61,685 nucleotides of DNA from Acanthaster planci (Eukaryota; Echinodermata; Asteroidea; Valvatida; Acanthasteridae). Below, in pieces: positions 21,725 through 33,800 of the stretch (position 1 is the stretch's first letter; every line of letters begins with the position of its first letter). The notes under the pieces are model-generated. The model did not search any database and was not told the DNA's origin. It saw only the letters and a program-made list of their open reading frames with translations. The stretch spans positions 683,776-745,460 of the forward strand of contig NW_019091521.1 in NCBI RefSeq assembly GCF_001949145.1, written 5' to 3'. A program made the position numbers and the translations under genes.

Positions 21725-24700
21725 GGGTACGGTAAGGAATAGCGACATTAATATCAGCAGCATTTGGCAGAGGAAGTGGGGAGTTTTATGATGCTCCCCC
21801 CCCCAAGTGGCGGGGTCATCCTGAAAGCCCTCATCCCTTTGGAACCACATCAGCAAATAGTCCTGAGAAACCCTCACCAAATGACTACAGGTACAGTATA
21901 TAGGCCGGTGCACTGACGATGTCACACTTCCTTTACACATGCACTTTCCTGTGGAGCCAGACGGGGCCCACTGCCGGACCACTGAGCACCGTAGGAAGGC
22001 ACGCTCATAATAAGTGTGGCATTGTCAGTACAGAGGTCTGGTGGGGAGGCGATAGTCATGTTTGGGATCGGTCAACATCACCTCAGAATTTCTCCCGGTG
22101 GCCGTACCTGGTGAGACTCGGTGTAGAAAGAGCCGACTTTGTGACATCTACTTCCGTCTTTGTAGTCGTATCATTACTGCCCCCAGGTGCCGTCAGATTT
22201 CCTGTCTCCAATTATTTTTCTTTGGGGGCAATTGGACAGTATCCGAGCAAAACTGAAATCACCGTACATTGTTTTTGGCATCTCCTTTTTTTAATACTGA
22301 GCTAATGTATCCATAATTTCTGCATCTGCATCTTATCCTAAATGACAACAATATTTTTGTGCGATGGTTTTCCAGAAAGTTGTTTATTTTTTAACAATTT
22401 GTTTGCATTGAAAAGGTTTTGTGAACAGTAAATTATTTCTCGGGAAATTTTAAAAAAACGAACATTACATCTTTGAAAAAGTACAACAGTGTAGTTATGC
22501 ATTTCAAAAATTCTAATGGCTCTAACGGCCAGGTTTTAGTTTTGTGTCTGTAGGCCACTTCAAAGGTTTCTTTCCTTCTTTCTTAGTTTCAGGGTAAAAT
22601 ATATTTTTAGCTTGAGTAGTTTTTGTGGTTGTTTTAAGAATGGGTTACGGTTTTTCTGTAGTGTTTACACGCTGTTTTTTCTCTTTGGAAATTTGATGTA
22701 TAATCAGAGGGTTTTGTGACATTTTATGAAGCTTTATTTGCCTGTAACATACAGTGTATGTGCAAGTGTGTGACTTTTAGAAAATGGCGGAATAGGAAAA
22801 TGTGCATTTTATTACAGAAATTAATGCGTTGCATTTTTTACCCATTTTTGTTTCAGCATTTTAGGTTTTAGTTTTTTTTATTTAATGTTCTGAGAATCCA
22901 GTGGACGTGTGTCAATCAAACAATTTTGTCATGTCTATAAAGGCTTCCCACTGAATTTATGTAGAAAGCTCATGTGCATTCCGAGCCATTCACAACTGTT
23001 CACGCCTCACCCAAGTGAAGTGGACATTTGGTGGGCATTCAGGCCGTGACAAATTTTGTTGGAGCTTGCTCAATTTGGCAGGCCATGCCATAAAATTGCT
23101 TGCCCGAATTAGATCAACACTTGCCCAAGATTTCTCGGAATCCACGATTATTATGGTTATTTAATTTAGGCCTACTGCATGCATGCAGTCTTTTATTAGG
23201 CCCCCAAAATAGTTGTGCTTCCAATTACATGCCTCTTAAAAATAGGGTCAGTAGGTTGAAAAGTTTTTGTTTTTTTGGTCAATTTGTTTGTCCTGATTGA
23301 ACGGCATGAACGGGGCAACAGCTTCCAAAATTATCTCAAAAAAGTGATGAACACCTGTCTTAATCTATGTAAAAATTTCTACAGGCGACAATTCACAAGA
23401 ATTATGGGCAATTCACACAGTGTGACTCAGGCAATCACGGCGGCAAACTGGCCAACAATGTATCGCGTGGTAAGCGTGCGTGAGGCATCCAGACCAGTGG
23501 GTGAAAAACCTTGTGCCGAGGCAGGAAATTTGTTGAAAAATGCTCGCTTCAAGTACGAGCAAAACAAACTCAAATTAAACTCCTGAACACAGAAAATACA
23601 TAAATATGAGACCAAGTTCTGCGAGTTCTGGGAAGGAATTTACAGAAAACCTCTCGCAACATCGTTATTTTTTGACCTGTGGCTTTAGATTAATCAACCG
23701 GAATGTACATGTATAGACTGGTTCTGGTTGCTACATTTCTTTGCATGGGTGCGGTGCGGTGGGAACCAGAGCAGCTTCGTTTAATGCATTGAGCTGTGGG
23801 CACGTGTTTTCCCCACTGCGACAGCAAAATGTGAATGAGAACTCATGAAAATAACGGAAGTTCCTCTCCAAAAATTGCAAATGTTAGTGGGAAAACATAC
23901 AAAAACAAGCATTTTAACGTGACAAAAAGTTTTTGAAAGATATTTTGTGAAGACAGAAAAGACATCAGCTTTTCTGGACGTGCCCGAACGGGCACACCTA
24001 GTTAGAATTTTAATTGCCCGAATGAAAATTTGATTGTCCCTGGCTATCGGACAGGCGATTCGTGGGCATTGCTAGTCACAGTGGAAAACTCACTTTGATT
24101 GGCTAAGATGCGATATGGCTTCAAGAGTGGACACTTATTTTTTGGTCTCGGCTTTTGACTACCTATTCATGCATTCAAGTATAAATACTACGGATTTAAT
24201 CCCCTGGTGACTATTTTAATTTAATACTGTATGTTAAAAAATGTTAGCAAAATGGCTGTCATACGCAGTGCATGGAAAAAGAGGCCACTTGTCCATGTGG
24301 GCGTTAATATAAATGTACAAACTGCCAAGGTTGGACATAACAGTAGTCAACATATACAGTAGTGATATGAGTATTGCTATTGTGGAAACAAATTGGTGGT
24401 TAATTCACGCCAGTGTACTCTGCAAACTGCCATTTTTGTCCCAAAGTGTGAAGTTGGCACTACTGATGAAACGGGTGACACCCCCCAAGAGGGCATTGTG
24501 CCCAAGATTAAGGCAAGGGTGTTACGGATCCTTTAGAGAGAATAAACGGACATTTCCGATGTGTTGGGTTTTTTGTGGAGCAACTGTCACAGAACAGTGG
24601 CTCCCCTCAGCAGTCATTTCAGTTCTTACTGCCATTGGTGGGGGCCACTGCAAAATAGCCGGTGATGGCGCTACCATGGTTGCCGTATTCATCTGTGCAG

Positions 24701-24978
24701 GAAATGCATATAACGCATCACAGCTGTCAGTGGGTGTGCTCTTAGTGTAATGCCAGCATATCAGAATAAGAATAAAAGATAAGAATATCCCATGAGACAT
24801 TTTAAATAAAACTTGATTTTCGTGAGTTTTCAAGACATGGAGATTAAGAAGGATACATAACTTTGTTACAGGGCACGGATGTGCCCTGCACAGGCTACAC
24901 ATACATATCCAACACACTGTGCTCAAGACAATAACTTGGGATGTGGTACTTAGTTCATATGAAGTTCTGTTTTGTGGG

Positions 24979-25258
24979 ATGACAGTAAAGTTGGTTTAGT
25001 ATCAGACATTCACATAAATTTTGACAGTAAATATCACATTTTGGGGGAATATTGGACGACTGACCAATACCACGTTGCACCTGGCAGCGGAAGCTGCAAA
25101 TAGACCTGATGGTTTCCGGCACACCAGCTGTGGTAACCTGCATCTAATAAAATTGGCTGAGTGAAGGTCTGATTCCCCCCCCCCCCCGCAAAAATATGAG
25201 ATGTTAACTGTAGAAACCTCCACAAATGTCCAAGTCCCATATCAAACTTTACTGTCAT
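24979..25258. mobile_element. MITE-like element with 14-bp terminal inverted repeats
   Basis: Left end atgacagtaaagtt (24979-24992), right end its perfect complement ending at 25258. Inner halves also pair loosely (acattttggggg against the poly-C/aaaaatatgaga block). No clear target-site duplication and no coding capacity. Length 280 bp. Confidence 0.5.
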
Positions 25259-26129
25259 TTCGGAGCAACGCAGTGTGTTTTATGTAAGCTACTTCATATC
25301 TAACTCTACTCGGCGAGTCAGAAGGGACAGTATTACAAATATACACAAAACATTCCTTTTCTGGTTTTGTTGTCAGTGAACGGTCCAGTCTTTCTTTGCT
25401 TTGGGTTTCCCTTTGTGAGTTTGTACGTTCATTAGGCAGTGTTTTGTTTCTCACTTCACGGGATATATATGTGACCGCTTGAGTTTTTAGGTGCAATTTT
25501 GATGATGTCGTTGGGGAAGCACGAAGGTCACAACGAATTATTTTGGTTGTCTGGGTATTTCCACTTTGCTTTTCTTTTTAATAGAACTTTTACTCTGTCA
25601 TTTGGCACCATTTGTTTTTTGTTTGTGTTGGTTTTTTTTTTAAGACTGACGACTCGGAATTTTATTTGTATTGAATGCCCATGCCATTAATTTACAAATA
25701 AAAAGCCTGGAGTTGACGAGTGTAACGTCAGGGAGTTTACGTCAAGTCTTGGCTACAACAAATTCTGATTTGACTGAAGACGCCGTTTTGAACCTGTTGA
25801 AATTTCACAAGAATTAATACACTGCGATTTGTTTGTCCAAAAACAGTATGGCTATCTGTAGATCATGCATTTCAAATGAATATTGAACTCAAAATTTGCT
25901 TTATAAACTTTGGATTTTTTTGAGTCTCATGAGTTTGTCCTGTCGTGTATGTGACGACAGCACTGGGCGTACTACTCCCAACAGCTCATTATGCTTTAAC
26001 ATAGAAAAAAAAAATATGTTTTCTGAGTTGCCGGTTGTAATCACGGAAGTAGAGGCCAAGCGACTCTGAGTTCAAGAATATTTGATTTGGCTACTTCAGT
26101 TTCCCCTTACTATGTTACCGAGGGATGTC

Positions 26130-26243
26130 GGACAACTCGACCGTTTGCCAACTCTACTTCGGACAACTCAATCGTTGAGACAACTTGACCATTTGCCAAG
26201 TCGTCCATTAGGACAACTCGACTTTGACAGACAACTCGACCAG
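26130..26243 (+). repeat. Degenerate short tandem array around GACAACTCGAC
   Basis: Five spaced copies of gacaactygac, some followed by cgtttgcca or catttgcca. Irregular spacing, about 20-25 bases apart. Confidence 0.6.
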
Positions 26244-27721
26244 TGAGATCTCTTCACATAATACAGTCATCACGTTTTTCCCAGTTCAAGATCGGGAAAT
26301 TATTCTGTCAGATTGCAGCTCTATAAAAATCCTCAAATTCCAGTGAAATGTGGTCACCGTCCACCTTGTGTGATAGAGATACCACGATTACCACCAAATC
26401 AGTTGAAATTTTTAAACTTTTAATTCGGGCGTACAGGATCAACGAAAGTGGTGACACTTTTTCTTGTTCTGGATCGGTCTCCGGAAAGTAACTACATGAG
26501 CGGTAAATCTATTTTCAGCCAGAATCATTGTAAAACCTTATCTTCTAATGAAAAAATTCTCAATTTAGAAAAATTTGCTTCATACATAAGACTTCCAATG
26601 AATATAACAAAAAATTGGATTTTGTGTAAATTTCGACTTAAATTTTTCAGCGGCACAGCGTGAGCCATCAACGATATACTTCATGCTGTACAGCTGACAA
26701 ACCCATTATGAACGTATATTTCTGCAACGTCCGTATAGCGAGATGAGTTTGCAAAGTATATTGCATGCATGTACTTAAGGCCAAAAAACGTCGGTCTCTG
26801 GTCTGACCAAAGTTCCGGATGGAGTTGGCTTTTTAAGACTGGCATTTCATGGAAATGAGTGGCATATTTAGTCCAATAGCAACGGCTAGTAGCAGCATGT
26901 CGCACGTCATGCCAATTCCCAAGCTATTTTAAATGAGCTGTGACAAAACATTCTTTTGTCATTGTTCACCCTGTTATTTATGACTGGCCTTGTGAAGGGA
27001 CTTGTGACTGGACTGGTGATGGAATCAAATACAGCACTGGGAAAAGGTGGGTTTTTAAAGAAAAATAATATTTGTACGTTGCTAATTTCATTTCCATGAT
27101 TTAATTTTTTCATTCGCATGAATTACAAAGTCAACACAAACGCAAATTTGTGACGTTGCGTGCCTTCAAAGTCTCTCAATATTCTGGCGTACATGAAATT
27201 GCCAACAGAAATACATTCGAAAATGCACCTAAATGCCTCCCTGGACATTGTACGCTTCCTGAAACTACTTTGCCTGTCATGTTACATCACTTGAAAAACG
27301 TCTATAAAGTGGGCGTCACAAATTTGCGTTTGTGGTCACAGTAGGGGAGATGATTTCTGAATGGCCATCCTTGTGCGGAGGCTATGAATGCACGCGCATA
27401 ATGTCAGTGACTTGAAAAGTGGGTGGAGTCAAAAAGTGGGGGGATTACCCCCGCCCGGGATCTCCACCTAGGGAATGTGGCACATTAAGTGTTACTTCTT
27501 GAGATTAATGCAGACTTTCCTGGGCCACAAAAGATGCCAAATTGTCCATGGAATTGAAGGTTGCATCCTTAGGGTGGGAGGTTCTGCTTCATACATCCAT
27601 TGCGCTAGACTGGCAAACCTCTAGTGGAAGAGTGGGCGTTAGCCCTGGTATTTCTGGCCAGCTTGATGTACCATTGCCCTTTATACAACCCAAATAACAG
27701 CCACAACTGACGGGAAGTATA

Positions 27722-27865
27722 TCAGCCTGTTCCTTCTTCTGACGGCAGACGGTGACCTTGTCTCTTCAGTGTCTCCTGCAAGATTGGACGGGGCTGAAGT
27801 TGATCAAGGAGTCTCAGAATGTTCTTGGCATATTCACCTCTGTGGGGGTTGATCTCGCCGAAGAA
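27722..27865 (-). CDS. TTI1: TTI1 last coding exon with stop
   Basis: Acceptor tctttgcag|ttc. Reads [20 protein letters not shown] then [20 protein letters not shown] and stops with TGA (27724-27722). The human protein ends shortly after NVLQLLKELQ, so this protein carries a C-terminal extension of about 22 residues. Confidence 0.9.
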   Translation of the reverse strand, partial: FFGEINPHRGEYAKNILRLLDQLQPRPILQETLKRQGHRLPSEEGTG

Positions 27866-30800
27866 CTGCAAAGAATAGAACAGGACAATTAGTGGAATTG
27901 TGTAGACAAAAAATCACAAAACTCTGAGGACAAAAGGATTTTCTGACAATTCTAAAAACTGTGTTTTAAAAGTACAGGCAATGAAAATTGCCTCCCCAAA
28001 CACCAAAGTAAATTTGGAAAGATATGGATTCCAATAAGGTTTCTCTGCATGTACCGGTTATCTGAAAGCAATCATATGACCAGAAAGGTCAAATTTAGCA
28101 GGGAAAATACTAAGGTATTCACGTAGAAAACAGAATGTAACAGACAAGTCTCGTAGGGTATATTTACAGGGTATCAAGTGAAGTCCGTAGATGGAACTCA
28201 TTCTGTAAATTTGAGGGGGTGACATCAGTATTGCACACTGCACACTTTTTGGATAAAATTTTGACATGGAGTAATGTTGGCATCCATGTCGAAATCTTAC
28301 CGAGGATCAAAGAGTTTAAGTGTGATGAAGGGTGCAGGCTGAAAAAATGTGAATCACATTTGCAGAAACCATACTTGTAATTTTCTTCTGGCATCTTTCC
28401 AAGAGACGCCTCTTTGATGTGTGAGGACACTCACCTTGTGAGCTGGAAAGCATTCATGTGGTGCTCGCCGGCTTGATGGGCAGTGGACATCGTTCAGCGT
28501 CACCCACACTGCGTCGGGTTCCAGATCTGCAAATGCTCCGAAGCTCTCCTTGGCGGCCGCCTGGAGTACGCCTGGCTGCCTGGCGCTCAGGTACGGCAAG
28601 CAGGCGGTGGCCATCTTGGCTAGCTCCCCACCTCCCACGCCTGCTTTGCTGCAGATGGGGCCGGCGCAGTGGAGTACGGCCAGCTGCAGTTTGCAGGCCG
28701 AGGTGTGCAGGTAGGCAGGCCCTGCTTTCTCGCTGATGCAGAAAGAAAACAAAGCAAAACTAAACACACTCCAAAGATCTGTTGTCACCTGGGAAGGACT
28801 TATCAACTTTGACATGCGAAAGTTGACAAGACGGCCGGAGGGACAACTGAGCCCAACTTTCTGCCACTGCATAATCCCCGGCAGAAAAATCGTACATTCA
28901 TCTCCTAACAATGAAAATGCACACATTAGCATTACCAACCTAACAGTGACCATTCCTCTGTTCTTGTGCAGTTTAAGAAAACTCGATTTCACTGGGACCA
29001 GTATGAGCATTTTAAGCCGGAGTGTTCCTGATCCTAGCCCTAACACCCAAATGCCTACTAAAACTATTTTCCAGAAGGAGGTAACCTTATGTGGACCTGG
29101 AATCAGTCCACACGGGGTCACACAACCAGGACCTCCTGTGATCACAGGGCCGTGCTAGGCGTGTAAGGTTGGGACCACCCATAGTGGCACCAGAGCTGTG
29201 GGGACTACAGGTGTGTGACTGAATACACATGTAGTTCTTGTACACCCAAAATTCTTTGTGGAGACAAAATTTTTCTGATGAAAGAATCGGTCACTTCAGC
29301 GTGAGGCCAGTCTGGGTTTGTGTGCACGCACGGAGATCAAGCTGTTCAAGCTGCTTGCAGTCCCTGTAAAATTCACAATGAATTTGTTTCAAGTAAACAG
29401 TTCTCTTGGCAGTAATAGGTAAGATCAGCCCTCATCAACCACTATATGTTAGGATGTGTGAACAGTTTTCAGAAACAGTGCTGTATTCAAGTCCATCACA
29501 AGTCCCTGTGAGTCCCTGTATAGTTCATCACAAGTCATTCCGTCTTAAGCCAATTCACAAGCTGTTCAAATGAACTGTGACAAAAGCATTCCTTTGTCAC
29601 TGTTCACCCGCACAGTGGTAGTTTAATAACTAAGTAAAATAGTAAACTTGTGGAGATGAGACGGCATTGAATTTGTAGACGCCTCGTGTGTATTTAATGT
29701 GGAGGTTCAAAAGAGAAGGCTGACAGATGGCAAGCTGTGAATAAAACAGGGTCACATCAAGCCCGGTTGCTGCTGCACGCGGTCGTACCAGAAACGGTTT
29801 GGTTGCATTGATTCATTGAGCAGAATGGTGTTGAAGTGATAAACCACGAGTTCAGTGGCTTGAACTCAGGTTTTTGGCCAGGCCAGGCAGGCTGTACCAG
29901 GACTTCTAAGCATCTCTCTCAGCCACTGTGATCTCCCTATGAGGATTTTGTTAACCGGTTCAGGGTGCCAAACCCCAGAGGTGAGCATAACACAACTGCT
30001 TGAAAAGCGCCTGTAGTTTTCGCAACTTTCGCGAAGTTAACAAGTGTGGCAGTTAGTTTTGCAAATTTAGGAAACCACACTTGCCAGTTTCAAGTGCTGA
30101 AATTGTTGCTCAAGTGCCTAAGTTTGTGCAAATGTGGAGCTTGAAGCCCCATAATTCCAAGGGTAGTCATCTGTGTGGGCCCCCGTTTACAGTAGTGATC
30201 ACCAGATACCTACGTGAAGGTTGGACCAGCCACCTGCAGTGTTGTATACTGTAATTGATTGACACCTTCCCTGGCACCGAAGCGGGCCAGAAATTTAAAA
30301 AAAAGTCATTTGCCTCATGTATTCCCGATGAAACCACACCAAATTTTTTTTTCTGGAAAGGGGTGTACAAATTCAAAATTCAACTAACGCTTACCTTATT
30401 TTGGCTTGGGCTTCCAGGATGGACACCAGTTTGGGCCACACATCCTTAATGACTCTCTTCTGTATGAAATCTCCAGCGGTGTCCGCCATGGTGTGCAGTG
30501 TTTCACATGCCCTGCAGGTTACCAGCTGCTCGGTATCCTGGAAGCGTTGGACGAAGGCCGGCCACAGGCGGTGGATAAGGGGCAGAAGCTCGTCTGAAAG
30601 GGAGAACGACATCACATGGTTCTACAAAACATGCAGAAGAATGAAACGGAAGCCTTGAGATAAGGGCAGCTGAATCCTGTGATCACTGTGATGCCGGATC
30701 GGGTCAACGTACCCAGGGATGTGTCGTGACACGCAGGGCATTTAAGTACTTTCTGGCAAATTCCGTACATGGTTGTGCAAGAAGTTTCCACTATTTTCTG

Positions 30801-33800
30801 TTTACCTTGGTGGTTTCGCAATGCAAGGATGCCATGTTTTACTGTCTCAAGAACCTTCAGGCGTAGTCTTGGGTCACTGGATGACAAGAAATGAAGACAT
30901 CTCTCCAGGACCTTCAGAATGGAAATGTAAATAACAATCACTGTGGATTTGGAAAAACAAAACAATGCAGACTGATAGGGTGCCCAGCTGAACATCTAAA
31001 ATTATTTGTCATCCAAAGCTGGTTTATTATCAAGCCGGCCCATTGGGTTGATAATATCTGATTACTCCCGAAAACCCTCAGCATAGGGCTCGATGTTGCC
31101 TTTTCAGAGGAAAATATTGCTGTATGCACCCTGAGGGGTACCCATTTAGAGGCCTACTCCTGGGTGGAGAGAGGCAAGTGGGAGTAGAGTGACTTGCCAA
31201 AGATCACACCATGTAACAAACTCTTGCACTCAAACTGCTGACACTACTGTACGGGACTGCTAACCCCAACCAACAGGCCACACATCCTTGTCCAAATGTA
31301 AAACTTCTCTGGACTTGTGTTTTCAAACCAAGGAAATCAAACGGTTAGTATATTTCTTGTAGGAAATTTGATGTTTTGACAATCCAGTCTGGTTCCTGAG
31401 ATATGGAAATACCCTTCCTTTTTTTGGCCATGCTTGAAACAACTTATGAGATTGATCTTTTTGCAACAGAATTTGCATTCTTTTTTTCAAATAGGAAAAG
31501 AGCACCCTCTATTGTTAAGGCAAGCTTCCATTAATTTTTGGAAATATGACCCCCCCCAAAAAAAATCCACACCTCCTTGACTGTCTTGATGTGCATGGGC
31601 AATGCCTTCTCCTTGTCAACCTCGTCCCCACCATCCATCTCCTCCCCGCTCGCCTGACTCGGATGCATCCCGGGATCGTCATCTATATCCTCCTCTCGCA
31701 CGTCGCCCTCGGCGATGCGCTTCAGACGCAGGTGCTCCAGGAAGAAGTCGCCAATGGATTGGAGGGTGATGGGAAGATCGTCTGCGAGTTCGCGGTCCTG
31801 GCCGGCAGGATCTTTGTCGAGCAAGGGCTGCGAATCTTCTTCCGATGGCTCTGTTTTCTGTACAAGAAAAAAAATAGGGGCGGGGGGAATGTAGTGACCA
31901 CACAGTATCACAATCAATCAATAGCAGAAACACGGTTAAATAGTACAAGTTACAGTACAAAATGTTGTGTCTGCTGGTTTCATGTTTTGGGGCTTAACGC
32001 TTAAGGAGCCCGGTTATTTTGGCCCATCTCACAGCCCCCCTGAGAACTAGGCCGTGCCGTGTTCAAACCTTGATATGTTTGATACTTGACTTACTTGTAG
32101 AGACACTCCTTATCATTACAACTGTCTAGTTTGAATTTAATCAGACATACGGCTTTGTTGTTACAGTCATTTGAAATTAAAGGCTATATGCGTTCCAGCT
32201 CACATGCATTGAGCAGGGGAGTGAAAAAGTGTACATTTTTGGCTGACCTGTCTACGAAAGAAATGGGAGCTGCAGAAGGAAGGAGTGTTCCATTTTTAAA
32301 AACTGGTTACGACTTGACCGCAAAAAGTTACTCTAAAAATTTATGACAAAAATCACTGCGGTAGTTGAAAATATATCTAGGCCTCTGCCCCCTGGCTCTT
32401 TTAGGGTTTACTCATGACGATTTGTTCATCTGAGCTAACTCTTGGTTATGACAGCCAAACTCACTAATGCCACGAGTGGTAATGCCAGATCCATCCACGT
32501 TGTGCCCAGATTCTGGAACCCCCTTGTACCACAACCCTTTCAATCTGTCGCCTAACCTTGTCATCACAGGGGTACCACCTGTAGATGGCCATGACGAGCG
32601 TCTTCAAGACGTCCATCACCGTGGCGGCAACTTCTTTGTGGTACTGGTCCAACGTTAGGAGGATCTGGACAAGACAGAAGACGGAATCGTTCAGACAATG
32701 AGTACAATGATGATAACGGAGAGCGCAAGGAGTCCACCAGGACTGGTGTTCAAGGCACTACTCACTATTACCCCTGCTCACTGGGCGCACAAAACAATCA
32801 CAAATACCATCTCAGCAGCAATATTGCAACAAGATGCAAAGCGCGCACTGATCCCAACCGCAGCGGTACAGGGGACCCATCGTCTCATCAAAAGGGTCCA
32901 ATACCGATGACTGTACAGAAGTAAGATCCAATGACCTACGCGCAACCAATCCCAATGACTGCGTCTTCGGTACTTCCCCACAAAAAGAGACTTCATTTCC
33001 GTTCATTAGCAAACAGAAAGAAGCTGTTATTCTTCTTTTTGATACCTGTCTGTTTGAAAATCTAATTATTTCGGTGGCCCCCTACCATAGAATTAGGCAC
33101 AATCTTGTTGGTTTTCAGCATGGTTAGGGTTCAAGTTTCTATTGATTTCTTTAACCATGAAATGCATTGTCCGACTGGGCTAAGAGTCCATACTCATACA
33201 GAGTGAGTAACAAACCAGACACCTTTTATAAATGAAGTGTCTGTGTAGTTTCTTCTCTTTCCTATAAAAAAGAAAGACCTAGACAGAGCACCAGTATATT
33301 TTAACTTTTTCACTGTTGTTTTGCTATTTTAAAAAGGCATTTTGAAGCCTTCTCAGTTTTCATGTCAATGTAGTTTCCATATTCATAGCAAAACCGTGAT
33401 GTCATTCCAGGAAGAAACTTCAGTGTTGTTCGGACTTGTGTAGAAACAAACTGCTAGAATTTGTCCTAGATTTCGTTTTCTTTGGTGATTCATTGTTGAG
33501 TAACCAACCATTTTTCAGAGCTGTGGAAATGCTGAGTTCACCATCAGAACAGAAAAAACCTACAAACTACACAATGTTTTCCCTGAGTGACAACTTAGCA
33601 GCAGCGCCATAATTAACAATGTCATGGAGAGCCAGCAAGGCCTCTTACGATTTTTTAGACTTAGTACAGCAAAGGTACAAACACAGTCAAGTCAGAAAGC
33701 AGAGTAACTGCCTTCAATGAGAAGGTTTATGGTGGTGGGAAAAATGAATTTACCTCGTCTATGGTGTCCTGAAGAAGAGGCAACATTTCAGCATTACTAA

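Larger units (their letters stand above)
21383..27721. other. Convergent intergenic region (3' ends of SLC66A1 and TTI1)
   Basis: Both genes point into this stretch, so it must hold their 3' UTRs. AATAAA occurs on plus at about 24538, 24768 and 25697. On the minus strand ATTAAA occurs near 27099, about 620 bases past the TTI1 stop. None can be assigned without transcripts. It also holds a 32-bp tandem repeat, a MITE-like element and a degenerate GACAACTCGAC array. No coding sequence recognised. Confidence 0.6.

Noticed and set aside
28736-29158. Plus-strand 140-codon ORF opposite TTI1 exon 20
   Set aside because: It mostly lies antisense to TTI1 intron 19; no recognisable protein.
31546-32004. 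Plus-strand 152-codon ORF
   Set aside because: Antisense shadow of TTI1 exon 17.
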